Origin: Austropuccinia psidii
Lineage: Eukaryota; Basidiomycota; Pucciniomycetes; Pucciniales; Sphaerophragmiaceae
DNA: 64,000 bases
Assembly (NCBI GenBank): GCA_023105745.1
Contig: JALGQZ010000003.1
Span: 40,191,185-40,255,184 of the forward strand
Direction: 5' to 3'
Shown: piece after piece, positions 13,534-25,560 of the stretch
Position numbering within the stretch: position 1 is the first letter of the stretch
Layout: every line of letters begins with the position of its first letter
Made by a program: the position numbers and the translations under genes
The notes under the pieces: model-generated
Database searches by the model: none
What the model was told of the DNA's origin: nothing
Seen by the model: only the letters and a program-made list of their open reading frames with translations

Positions 13534-14241
13534 TTTGGGGGCCTGGCTGTGATTTTAACCAATTTTTGGGACATAACTCATACTCTAGACCTTATGTTTT
13601 TGTTCTTTGATGTAAAATTGCCATATTTACTTTAATATTGGAATTTTTGGGACTTATCCCTTATAAATAATCTTTATAAAATTAATAAAGTTATTTTTTT
13701 TCTTAAGAATATCGTTCGAAAAAATATACTATTGAGTGACTTGGAATAAATTTCTTTTTCCTCATTAGTGGCTTTTTCACATCACAGACTTGAAATTTAT
13801 TCTTTGAGTTATTCTAGTATAAAGTGAACAATAATACAATTTTGATTAATAACTTATTAATTTCATAATTATTATTTCTTTGAAGAGAATATAAATAACA
13901 TAAAAAAATTAAAAATTAAAAATCTTTACTAAAAACATTTTTTCTTTAATCTTAGACATTTTTCTTTATTTTTGACGTAATTTACCATAAATTACATTAA
14001 AACAACTTTATCCAATAAGTTGAGTTTATAAGTTATTTTTATTTTTTTATAAGATAACTTATATTTCTTTCTCTAGTGTAATCAATCAGAGAAAGTTCTT
14101 CAGACTCTGAAGCCTCAGAGTCTAGTATTGAAATTCAAACTAGCCCAGCACCAAGGGGCTGAACTACCAAAGAACCCTTTAAAGGTTCAGCAGGTGAATT
14201 AAATCCATTTCTTAGTCTTAATTGCTTTATATTGATGTGAA
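13534..14241 (+). other. A-1 untranslated leader
   Basis: About 700 bp lie between the 5' LTR and the first recognisable gag codons. No coding signal was recognised except a short broken Ser/Glu-rich stretch near 14090-14160 that may be decayed gag N-terminus. Confidence 0.5.
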
Positions 14242-16364
14242 ATGACTCCTACTAGAAGTGGAAGTAACTACTCAATCCAATCAATTGGATCTGGACCAGG
14301 ACATTCAAGTCATAAATCCAAAAGACAAGAATGTCAGCCCAGAGGAGAGGTACAAATGGAGGATGCCAGAACTTCCACCAGTTCCCAAAGGTTAGCCAGC
14401 ACCTTTGACACTCTTATTGAGAGTACAGAAGCCGACATAACTGCTATTGCTGTTGTTACACCCCAATCACTTTCAACAGGTAACAATAGAGATATACCAG
14501 TCTCAGTACAAAAACTGGTTTGTGGCAGCAAAGAAGCAAGAGTGGGAACTTCTCCCAAGTCTTTGGATAGGCACCATGAGCTCATATCTTCAAGTGAAGA
14601 AGTTCATGGGGCCAGCAAAGACAGAGGAACTTCTGAAGGGTTGGACACACATGTCTTGCAAAGGACAAGTCCAACAGATAAAAGCTTGGTTGAAATACCA
14701 AAGCATGTTATCAGAGGACCAGAAGAAGAAGTTGGCCCAAGGGAAGGAAAACAGCCCAGTGGAAGCTCCCCAAGCCTCCACAAGCAAAAATCCCCCTAAA
14801 CAAGTGCCAAAAAAGTCCAAGAAAACCCCAAAGACCAACCAGAAGGGAAAGCAAAAGGCAAAGACCAAGTAGAACAAGCCTTGCCCACAGAATTACAGGA
14901 TTCCCAAGAAAGAGAAGACAGCCATGGACAATGTGTTCAATATGGAAAGAACTCTGATGGAATTCAAAAACAAGGAAGAGAAAATTCTGACTCAATTTTT
15001 TTCAAAGAAGTAGACCTTGTAAAGCTTGTAAACGAAATGAAAACTTGTAATAAAGAAATTATAAAAAAGTATAAAACATTTGAGTATATCCAACAGAAGT
15101 TGGGTAACGAGCTAATACAAGTGAAAGAGTCACAAAAGACCATTATTGGTGTTGAAAAGTTTAATAAAGACAATATTTTGTCTTTGGCACAAATTTTTTC
15201 AAGAATTGAGTCTAAGGTTACCTTACTCAATCAACCAGATGACACTTCTACTTCTTTTATAGCTAGACATTTACAAGAATTAAGAATACAAGCTCAAAAC
15301 TTGGAAAACTCAACTGGGTACAATTCAGCTCTTTTCCAAGAACAATTGGAAAAAAGTCATAAAGCAAGACTTGAATTGAAAGGAGATATTCAATCACATA
15401 TTAATAATATATCACTGAAGAATGAATTGCCAAGACAGTCCACACCAATTCTTGACAGAAATGTGCTAAACTTGAATAATGACTTACATCATACAATTTC
15501 AAGTGATGCAGAAGTTGAGACTGCTTGAAATTTTAAAGACATTCCAATATTAGAGGAATGGACAACTTTCAGTGGCTAAGGGGAAGATGATCATACGGAA
15601 TTGATGAAAACAATTGATATTTTTAAAGAAGACTTTAGCATACCAGATGAATACATAAGGGCCATATTACACTCATTGTTTACCAAATCAGCAAAGAAAG
15701 GGTATTACAAAATGAGACAAGACCATGGTAAACATTCTTGGCCTTGGTGGAAAGAACAAATTATTTCCAAATGGGAAAATGATTCCTGGAGATTTAAAAT
15801 GGAGAACTCCTTTGAAGAAGCCATTTTTAATATTGAGAGGGACATGCCCATGTCTTGGTTTCTTAAAAAAAAGGAAAGATCAACTACCCTTCATCCTGAT
15901 AGGTCTGAAGCAATGGTACATAAAAGGATATGTGGTGGTAACCTTGAGCATGCTATAAGAAGCAGATGTATTGAGCCTTTCTCTACAGAAGATTATATCA
16001 ATGCTATGGAGGACATCACTACTAGAAAAAAAAAGGTAGAGATTGGTATAAACCCCCAATGGACAACAAGACCAGTGGGAAACCAATTCCAAAACCCAAT
16101 AAACCACATGTCAAAGATCCTTTGAAATGTCATAAATGTGGAAGTACATCTCATTTTGCAAACACTTGTCCCAAAAGAACAAGAATAAATGAGATAGAAA
16201 TCAAAAAAGATGACAAAAAAGAAACAAATGATGTCCCTGTACATGAAAGTGATTCTGAGCCTTCTGAAGAGGAGGAATTACCAGATGAACTTAGTATAGA
16301 AAATATTAATGTTTCCTTTGAAGTCACAGAAGTGCATACTCACTTACCACAGTACAGTGATTAA
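14242..16364 (+). pseudogene. A-1 gag, broken
   Basis: This encodes the structural capsid/nucleocapsid protein. The N-terminal third is low-complexity and Ser/Lys-rich (14242-14872, with a frame change near 14800). A coiled-coil-like stretch follows (about 15000-15450). The capsid-like domain is at 15601-16040 (Trp-rich: HSWPWWKEQI). The nucleocapsid CCHC zinc knuckle is at about 16126-16167 (CHKCGSTSHFANTC, all four ligands present), followed by an acidic tail. In-frame stops occur at 15526 (TGA) and about 15580 (TAA). A frameshift falls near the A-run at 16024-16034. The frame stops with TAA at 16362-16364 and then continues in the same frame into protease, as in A-2. Confidence 0.85.
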
Positions 16365-16367
16365 TGT

Positions 16368-19300
16368 ATGGATCTCATACATGTGCAAGATGCTAAAATG
16401 CAGAAAACCAAGCCAGACAGAGGTAAAGGTTATACAGCTGGATTATCTTGTATCACTAATATTGTGACATACAACAGAGAAGCCAAGATAAATCTTGACT
16501 CAGGTTATTTTTGTACTTGTGTTGGAAAGGATTTTATTGAAAATATTTATACCAATTGGCAAGACAACTTAATGCCAATTGAAGGTATAAAATTCAGCAG
16601 TGCCAGCCAAAATATGCACCCCTTGGGTATATTTGAAGCAGAAATGATATTCCCTCATCCTGCAGGAAGTATCAGATTAAAAGCTGAATTTGTTGTTATG
16701 AATAATTGTACTTCACAACACTTTATACTTGGAAATGACTATCTCAATATTTATGGTATTGATATTAATAATCATAAAGACAGGTATTTCACTATAAGGG
16801 AAAATAAAAGGCAAAAATTTGCTTTTCCTCCAGAAAAAAGAAAAATAACTGTCATTAGACAAGCAAAAAATGTTAATAAAGAAAAATTTGTGTCAGATCA
16901 ATTGATTGAAGCACAAATTAGTCCTGAATTAACACCAGAAATGAAAGAAGAACTTATTGAAAGTGTATTTCAATACAGGGAAGCCTTTGCTTCTGATAAT
17001 GAACCACTTGGGGCTATCAAAGGCCATGAAGTGGACATTATGCTTAATGTGGAAAGACCTTAGCCTCCACTTTCAAGAAGACCAGCTTACCCAGATAGCC
17101 CTAGGGACAGAGAAGAATTAGAAAGTCATATTAATGAACTATTGAAACCGGGAGTTCTTAGAAAAGTTACATACAATGAAGAAGTAGAAGTAACAACTCC
17201 TGTAATTATTACTTGGAATAATGATAAATCAAGGATGGTTGGTGATTTTAGAGAACTGAATACCTACACTATTCCAGACAGGTATCCAATCCCTAGAATC
17301 CATGAGACTTTGACCCAATTATCCAAAGTAAGATTTATTACCTCTATGGATGCTCTTAAAGGCTTCCATCAAAATTTTTTAACACCTCATGCTAGGAAAT
17401 TATTGATGATTATTGCTCATTGTGGTGCTATGAATACTTGAGGATGCCATTTGGTATTAAAAATGCACCCTCTCATTACCAAAGAATGATGAATACCATT
17501 TTCCCACATGAAATATAAGAGGGATGGTTAATCATTTATATTGATGAAATTATCATTTGTTCAGAAATCTGGCAATTGCATTTAGAGAGACTTTCATTAG
17601 TACTTAAAAAAATTCTTCAAGTGAACATGAAAATATCTCTTAAAAAATGTAGCTTTGCGTTTCATTAGTTGAACACTCTAGGACATGTAGTCTCAGGAAT
17701 GAGCCTTGGTGTTGACAAAAGCAAAGTGGCTGCAGTGTTACTGAAACAAATGCCCCAGAACAAGAAAGAAATGATATCGTTCTTAGAGTTTTCCATTTAT
17801 TACGGGCAACACCTTAAGGATTTTGCAATCCATTCCAGATCATTGTACAGAATTTTTGATCAACACACTGTCTTTGAAATGAAACAGGAGAAGATTCAAG
17901 CATATGAAAAGATCAGATATGCCTTGACCAATGCACCATTATTACTGATGCCAGACTTGAAACTTACTTTCAAGCTGTATATTGATGCATGTGGTGAGGG
18001 CCTAGGTGCAGCTCTTCATTGAGTTCAAATTTTCAATGACAAACATTATGAAGGTCCAATTTTTTTTATTTGAAGACAAATAAAACCTACTGAGGCCAGA
18101 TATGGAGCTAGCCAAATGGAGTGCCTTTGCCTTGTATGGTCTCTGGAAAAACATCATTATTATCTTGATGGCAGTGCTTTTGAAGTAATTACTGATTTTA
18201 ATGCAGTAAAATCACATCTTAACATGAAAAATAAAAACAGACACATGTTCAGATGGCAGATTGCTATACAAGAGTATAGAGGTAATATGACTATAGTACA
18301 TAAAGCTGGAAATATTCACAAGAATGCTGATGGCTTGAGTAGATGTGCATTACCCAATACACCTGAAAATCCAGCATATGTTCCCAAAGGTGCAGAACCT
18401 CAAATTCCAATTGAAGGAATTAACATCACAGATGTTGGAACAGAATTCTTTAAAGAAGCTAAAGATAACTATGAGCTGGATAGGAATTGTCATATTCTTA
18501 CTTCTCTACTTGACAAAGACTGCAAAGATGAAGCTTTGGCTAACTCTCTAGATGATATTTGGAAAAAATCTTATCACAATGGAAGATTCTATTTATTTGA
18601 TGGCATCTTATATCATAGATCTAAACACACATGTCTCATGGTCTTGTGTAGTAGAATGTTAATTAAAACAATACTTCTAGAATGCCATTTATTTTGGACA
18701 TCTGTCTGGAGACAGAACAATTGACAGAATTAAGACATGTTCCTGGTGGCCATCTTGGAGAAAAGATGTAATTGAGTACTGTCATAGTTGTTATAGATGC
18801 CAAAAAGTCAATAAAGCTATGGGTAAAAGATTTGTTTTGATGATTCATATCCAAGAACCAAGTACCCCATGGGAAGTGGTTCATATGGATATGGTAACTG
18901 CATTACCACCTGGAGGGGATAAAGGTTACAATGAATTTCTTGTCATTGTATACAGATAAAGAAAAAAACAATCTTTTTACCATGTCATGAAGATGACACA
19001 GCTATGGACACAGCTCTTTTGATTTGGAACAGAGTTATATCTCATACTGGTCTCTTTAAAAATATCATTAGTGATAGAGACCCAAAATTTACATCAGCCT
19101 TATGGACTAATTGAAATAAGCTCTTGGGTACAAAATTATCATTATCAACAGCATACCATCGACAAACAGATGGGTTAGCAGAAAGAATGATACAAACCCT
19201 TGAGGACATGATCAAACAATTTTGTGCTTATGGCCTGGAGTTTAGAGATTATGATGGCTTTACCCATGATTGGTGTACTCTTATACCAGCATTGGAATTA

Positions 19301-19984
19301 GCCTACAAGACCTCCATCCATGCTTCAACAAACAAAACTCCTGCAATGTTGGAAAAAGGATGGAACCCTAAACTTCCAGTTGATACTTTGAAGAAATACT
19401 TAGTTGATATTCATCCAACCCCTTCAAGCTTTAAGTTATTGCTTGATAAAGTAAGGAATCATGCAAATCAAAGCATGAATGATGCCTTTTAATATGCTAA
19501 ACAGAAATGGGATAAAAGTCATAAAACCCCAGAATTCAAAGTAGGTGACTTGATACTAGTTTGAACCTTTAACTTTAATAATATTGAAGGTCTAAGGAAA
19601 TTGAAAAATTCCTTTTCAGGACCATTTATTATTACAGCCCTTCATGGGACAAAGGGAGTACAGGTAGAACTTCCAAGAGAATTGTAAAACAAACATACAA
19701 CTTTTCCTGTTAGTCTGGTAAAGCATTACACTTCAAGTGATAAGGACTCCTTTCCTTTGAGAAATGAAACACGCTTAGAAGTACCTCCACTTGATCAGTG
19801 TGAAGAGAAAAAAGTACTAAAAGTCTTGAAAGAAAGAAGGCTTAGGGGGAAAGATGAAAGAGGATACTTGGTCAGATACAGAAATCCACAACATGAAGAT
19901 GAATAGATTGTAGCAGAAAAGATACCTGATTCCCAAAAGTTTCTCAGAAGATTCAGACATGAGAGAAGACTGATTCCTCAATGA
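16368..19984 (+). pseudogene. A-1 pol: protease, RT, RNase H, integrase, chromodomain, broken
   Basis: The protease core LDSGYFCTC (about 16496) keeps the catalytic Asp. Reverse transcriptase runs from about 17080. It contains MPFG, but the catalytic YIDD has become YIDE at 17537-17548, so RT should be inactive. RNase H lies at about 17960-18340, and integrase at about 18600-19500 with the DDE residues recognisable in [19 protein letters not shown] and DGLAERMIQTLED. A chromodomain-like tail ends at 19984. Stops are seen at 17061, about 17518, 17666, 18020, about 18957, about 19111, about 19491 and later, and a frameshift near 17430. A 9-residue hydrophobic/charged tail is followed by a CCCCC/GGGGG hairpin before the 3' LTR. 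Confidence 0.88.
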
Positions 19985-20046
19985 AACATCTGAATTATGT
20001 GCTCAAAATACTTGAAAATATAAGTAGAGATGTTGGACAGTGGATG

Positions 20047-20074
20047 ATACCCCCCTCAATTAACTTGGGGGTAT
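20047..20074. repeat. Hairpin between A-1 pol and polypurine tract
   Basis: ATACCCCC (20047-20054) pairs with GGGGGTAT (20067-20074) across a 12-nt loop. It lies about 60 nt after the pol stop and 30 nt before the 3' LTR. A hairpin with a different sequence sits in the same place in A-3 (50546-50564). Confidence 0.6.
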
Positions 20075-21637
20075 ACTACTAAAGAAAATTGTGGTGGTAG
20101 GGAATGTAAGCCTGTGAGGTATGTATAACATACCCATAAGGCCACAAATGATTTTATATACAGCTGATTTAGTCTTCAACAGACTTTTCAATTGAATTTC
20201 AAATAAAAATAACAAAAAAAAGCATAAATTCTTTTTGGATAAACAAGATTATAAATATTATGTCATTTTTGGATTCTACACCAAAAATAACCTAGGGTAC
20301 ATCCATAGGGTGTTATACCCAGAATGTCTTATTTCTTATGTTATTAGAAGATTTAAGAATCTCACTGGACTAATGTAACTTTTTTAACATTTTTTTTAAA
20401 ATTGTTAAATTTAAGCTTAAATAAGCTTAAATTTAAAGTTGCATAAGGTTTATGCAAACTTACCAAAAGTTTAGTTAAAACTGAGGTGTTGTGTATATTT
20501 ACTGAATTGACTAAGGATTTGCAATACAGGATGCAAATCCTGGGTGAGCTCAATTTAAAAGTGTTTAAGGCCATAGTATGGCTTTAACTAAATAAAAGGG
20601 CAAAACCCATGCAAAAAGGTGGGACAAAGGAAAAAGACCAAACAAAGCTGGGGTACCCAACCTTTTGGATCTGAAAGGAATCAATTAGGGTTTTCCACCT
20701 GTATTGGAGGACTTTAAGCCTTATTTAAACTTTAAGATTAAAATTTGATCCAATCTTAAAGTTTGAACTGGTTTTATCCCAATTTGGACAGGAATTTCAA
20801 GCTGCCAAAGGGTAAATTCCCATATTCAGGCTTGAAATTAAAGTTTTGAGACCTGTAGAAGCTTAAAAAAGCTTAAAACTTTAAGGTTAAAAGCATTAAA
20901 ACCTTATCAAAAGTTAAGGTTTAGTGTGTATTGCTATTTTACATGGAAAAATAGTAATAACTTCAAATATTCATTAAAAACTAATTCGGAATGGACTTCC
21001 TTGAAAATTTCACACAGCTTACATTCTAATATTATCTATATATAAATTGACTTCTAAGTATCCTTTATAAACAGATTTCCTGCGCAATCAGCCTGGAAAT
21101 TTACTCTTCTAATTATAATTAAAGAAAACTAAGACTTCTTTCAAAATTAATTAAAAATTGAGTTTAAGAGATTTCTGCTTGAAAATCTATTTTCAAGTTG
21201 TTCATGAGATGGACTTTAATATAAATAAACTTATTATATATTAAAACTTAAAATAATTAACTTAAATGAGGATTAAAGTTACTTGGAGTTAAGAATAACA
21301 CTGGTAGCTTTAAATTGGAATTAAAAATAAGTTACCTTAAGCTAAGACCCTTCTTTTTAAGCATAGTCTTTAAGTATTTACCTGAGCACAATCTCTACAT
21401 CCATTCTAAACCATGAGAGCTGCTATGTAGACATAAAAAGAGTCTTTTCATCACTGTTTTTTTCCATCATCAATTATCAATCTAATCATATTAGACATTT
21501 AAACAGGTAAAGTTTTATTATCTATAAAATCTTATTATTGAAATATTTCTTAATTATTTTATTCTTTATAAATCTTAAATTAAAGAATTGAAATCATAGA
21601 GATTAGCTCATTGTTGTAATCACCTATAATATATTTT

Positions 21638-22326
21638 GGGTCTTGGTAAACCCATGTAAGCTTTTAGTAAAAACACATAAGCCCTTACATGTTTTTACTA
21701 AAAATGTTCAGGCCACAAATGACATTAAAAATGCCATTTATGGAATTTTTAAGGCTATAAATAACATTAAAAAGGCCATAAATAGCATTGCCAAGGCCAT
21801 TCATTCCATTGTTAATGGACTTCAAAATGGCATGAATGGCCTTAAGAATGGAATGAATGGTCTTAAAAATTCCATTTATGGTATTATAAATGTCATTTAT
21901 AGCCTTAACAGTTCCATAAATGGCATTGTTAATGTCATTTGTGGCCTTAACAATGCCATAAATGGCCTCAAAAATGGAATTAATGGCCTTAAAAATACCA
22001 CAAACAGCATTAACAATGCCATTGATGGAATTAAAAATGCCATTTATGGCATTAAAAATTCCATTTGTGGAATTAATAATGCCATCTATAGCATTAATAA
22101 TTCCTTTTATTGCATTGATAATGCCATTAATGGCATTAATCATGCCCTTCATTGCATTTATAATGCCATTAATGGCCTTCAAAACGCCATGAATAGACCT
22201 ATTTCATTTAAAAACAACCCTTTATGTTTTTTTACCATACAATTATGTGTTTTTACCAATTGATGGAAAAAACATGTAAGTTTTTAGTAAAAACACATAA
22301 GGGCTTACATGGGTTTACCAACACCC
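21638..22326. mobile_element. 689-bp TIR element with 21-bp palindromic repeat core
   Basis: The ends are inverted repeats of 24 bp with one mismatch, beginning GGGTCTTGGTAAACCC on the left and GGGTGTTGGTAAACCC on the reverse complement of the right. The flanks are the 8-bp duplication TATATTTT (21630-21637 and 22327-22334), present once in the 5' LTR (12924-12931). Just inside each end is a 39-bp module (21653-21691 and 22273-22311) in the same orientation, itself bounded by CATGTAAG and CTTACATG. The middle (about 21716-22200) is roughly 23 degenerate copies of a 21-bp unit built on ATGCCATTTATGGCAT, each nearly self-complementary. There is no transposase, so it is non-autonomous. An 8-bp duplication fits hAT-like transposition, but the superfamily is not assigned. 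Confidence 0.88.
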
Positions 22327-22742
22327 TATATTTTGTTTTATCAAATTATTGTCCTTAAAATATCTTTTAAAATCCACAAATTCCTCTCAGAAACTCTTCA
22401 ATCATATTTTTTATCATAAAAAGTTGTTTTATTGCTTATAATGTTGATTTGTGGGGTGTTTTTAACTTATAATAATCATTTAATATAATAAATGTTGTAT
22501 TTGACTTGTTGTATTAAATTTATATTATAAGTAAGTTTTTCTCTAAAATTCTATATCTTTTTTATCTAGTATTAGTTTTTTTATATAGAGTTTTTCTATA
22601 AGAATTCTTTCTGCACAGTGTTTGTTATAATTATTTTATAAATAATATTTATATTTTTCACATGTAATTGTCTCATTAAGAGCTTTACACTTCTCATTGT
22701 TATGATTGTCAGTGACTATAGCAATAATAGAATAATTGTAAT

Positions 22743-22805
22743 TTATTATAATTATTATAATTATTATAATTATTATAATTATTATAATTATTATAATTAT
22801 TATAT
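22743..22805. repeat. 9-bp tandem repeat in A-1 3' LTR
   Basis: About seven copies of TTATTATAA. The matching place in the 5' LTR (about 13336-13360) has only one to two copies, so the array expanded after the element inserted or contracted in the other LTR. Confidence 0.8.
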
Positions 22806-22980
22806 TTTATTATTATTATTTTATATAATAATAATTAAATTTATTTTTTATATATAATTATTTTTAATAATTATATTTAAATTTGTGGTTATAATATTTT
22901 ATTATATTTTTCTACTGAGGACAGTCATAGTACTCTTGATATTGCTACTATTATCAAGAGTTTCATAGACAAACCTTACA

Positions 22981-25560
22981 AGGACTTACCAGTGAAAAGT
23001 TCATAAATATAATTCAATTTACAATAAAAATGAGCTTTATTATGAATTAATTCAATATATAATTAGGATTATATCTATTAAAGAAATTGATGACAAGAAA
23101 AACCACATGAAACAAGCCAAACTTACAAATTTTAGTCAAACAGAATAGCACAGTGAAGAGCCAAATTCCTTCAAAAACTTTTACAAATTTTTATTACTTA
23201 AAATCCTTTTCATGAATAGCTACATGTTGATAAATTTGATCATAATATATGGACCTATTGAATATTATAATTAAGTAAGAAGGAAAAATTTGAGATTATT
23301 GCAAGCCATTTTAAGCCAACTGGTCATGGAATTCACTTTTCCAGACTAAAACAAGGTATATACTTCTGGAAAAACCTGGAATCATGGAGGTACTTTGGAG
23401 AGCATCAGGAATATCCATTAAACTTCCAAAAAATAAACTAATATGAAAAGTTATCAATTTATTACCCATTTTGGATGCAGCTCTCAAATTGTTAATAAGA
23501 TATTTGATATAGTTATAAAATTGCTATATTTACCACAATTTTCAGTTAAAAGAAAATTTAATGATGGAAACAAGAAAATACAAAATATGAAAATAAAATT
23601 AACAAAAAGCCTTGTAAATATTTTCGTTATTAAATTTTCATAACCTTTGTGAATGATTATGCCACTTCTTACCTTTGAAGATCCCATTGAATCCTTCATA
23701 TTTCTATTAAAGTTTGAATAAAATTTTTATTATAAAAAAACAATTTTTCCACCTCCACAATGCTTATAGTGGATTATTGAGAATTGAACCATTGTAATTT
23801 TAGTGGCTTCACCATGTCTTCCATAATTGAATTTTATTTGTTATATTAATTTTGATTAATATTCCATAGCTCTGGAGGGTCATCATCTTAAACAATATTT
23901 AAACACTGATACCCAATATGGGAAAAAAAATGTAAGATGACACATAAAGCTAAATAATTAACAAAATACTGGAATTCTTATGGATTTCAGATTTGGTTCT
24001 TAATCTCTCATAATAAAGACCACCACCCTTTTAAAAAATATTGATTTTATTATCTATGAATACTTGGGACCTTGAAAGGCACAGATTAAAGCTCTTTTTG
24101 TCCTCAGTCTTTAACATGAGGCCCTTGTATTCTGAGACAATATATGGCGAGGCTGAATATGATGAATCTGAGAGTAAGTATTGATCATTTTAACCAAAAT
24201 ACCTCAGAGATTTTGAAATATTCATTTGTTGGTAGAAATTTAAAGTATGTCATGAACCAGTGAAGCCAATGTACAAAGAAATGAACCACTCATTTAAATC
24301 ACATACAAGATGAAATTTCATTGAATATCTATTAATAATGGGATCAGTAAGAAAACATACATCTTTTGAAACAGGAATTAAAATTGCACCTCTTTTAACA
24401 GTCAAAATATGCCTCCCCATATTTTTCTGGGCTTTGTGACAGTTATGTCAAGCTGCCATAAATTAATCCAATACATCCTGGAAATCCCTCTTGTTACATT
24501 ATCCCAGACGCTTCAAACCACTTATGTAGATTTGGACATGTAATTAACTCTTTCTTGAGCTTTATAAAACATGAGATAAAAAATGATTATATAAAACAAC
24601 TTCCCCTTGGCTCAGTCCAAATAAAATTTGAATATTTTTGGAAGCTGAACCATTACCATTTAAGCCAAATATTGCAAGAGCAAAATCTACTTGAATTGAG
24701 GCATCTTTTTGTTTATATCTTGAAGAATTGCGAAATATTGAATAATTTTTTACTATTAAAATTAATCTTTAACATAAAGTATGGGATTTTTGGAATAATT
24801 GCTTCGATTTTTTTCAGATAAATTGTCCAAATCATTGTTTGTATATATATATGGTGAATTATGAACTATACAAGGCCTTATATAAAATATTTCAGACATC
24901 TCAAGTAAGAAATTAATAGGGGCAAAAGCTTTGCCGAAGTTGGCTGTGCAATATCAGAAAAAGAGGTTATCTAATTTTGAAAACAGTCAATTCCCATTTG
25001 GTGGTATCTCATACACTAAGACCCTCTGTCCCCCATAATAATTTGGATTTTTGCTCCACAAAAAACCCATCATTGGCCTTCGAAACTGACCCAGAAGGCA
25101 ATTTTTGGGGGGCTGCCAGAAAAAAAGGATGGCATCTCATATTGAACTTTCACACACGCTCTTTAGGTGACATATGAGATGCCTTACATTTGGCATTTGT
25201 GGCAAAGATTGACCCCCCCTAATATTGTCTTTCACTTTTACAAATTTTTCATCCCCGAAAGAATCTATATTCTGTAATTCAATTAATTCTGGAGTTTTTT
25301 TGTGATTGATGGATGTTTTGTAAATCTTTAATGTAGAAGTGTAAAGAGAAATGTTAGTCTGAGTAGATTAAGCTCACCTATTAATTTTTTTCAGAAAATG
25401 TGGGATTTGAAAAATAACATGGGATTTGCTATGAAAAAAAATGCATTTTTGTATCCAAAATACCATGGCTAATGACGTTTGGAACTTGCCAAAAAACAAA
25501 AAGTAACAAATAAATGTGAGAATTTTGCAAAAAAAAAATTGGGATCCCAAATGATTTTTT
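22981..25560. other. Unassigned AT-rich region
   Basis: No frame could be recognised. Short broken stretches may be old transposon remains, but no domain is visible. A perfect 12-bp inverted repeat is listed separately. The final 100 bases run into the 10-bp satellite. Confidence 0.5.
25131..25183. repeat. 12-bp perfect inverted repeat
   Basis: GGCATCTCATAT (25131-25142) is the exact reverse complement of ATATGAGATGCC (25172-25183), with a 29-nt loop. A related GTATCTCATA lies upstream at about 25004-25013. Its role is unknown; it may be a remnant of a foldback element. Confidence 0.6.

Larger units (their letters stand above)
11573..22980 (+). mobile_element. A-1: complete Ty3-type LTR retrotransposon, decayed
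   Basis: Two related LTRs (11573-13533 and 20105-22980) flank a gag-pol region in the order gag, protease, RT, RNase H, integrase, chromodomain, which is the Ty3/Metaviridae order. The 5-bp sequence AGGAC abuts both outer ends (11568-11572 and 22981-22985), so this is one original insertion. A purine-rich tract GGTGGTAGGGAA directly precedes the 3' LTR. The two LTRs differ by many substitutions and indels, and the coding region has several stops and frameshifts, so the insertion is old. After insertion the 3' LTR gained a 689-bp TIR element and an expanded 9-bp repeat. Confidence 0.92.
20105..22980 (+). repeat. A-1 3' LTR, interrupted
   Basis: Begins TGTAAGCC and ends CCTTACA. It is 2876 bp, but 697 bp of this is the TIR element plus one target copy, leaving about 2.18 kb against 1.96 kb for the 5' LTR. 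The remaining difference is made of small indels, for example extra sequence near 20560-20700, and the 9-bp repeat expansion. Confidence 0.9.

Noticed and set aside
21643..22263. 206-codon plus frame and 165-codon minus frame
   Set aside because: Both arise from the 21-bp palindromic repeat inside the TIR element. There is no start context or domain, so I do not call a gene.
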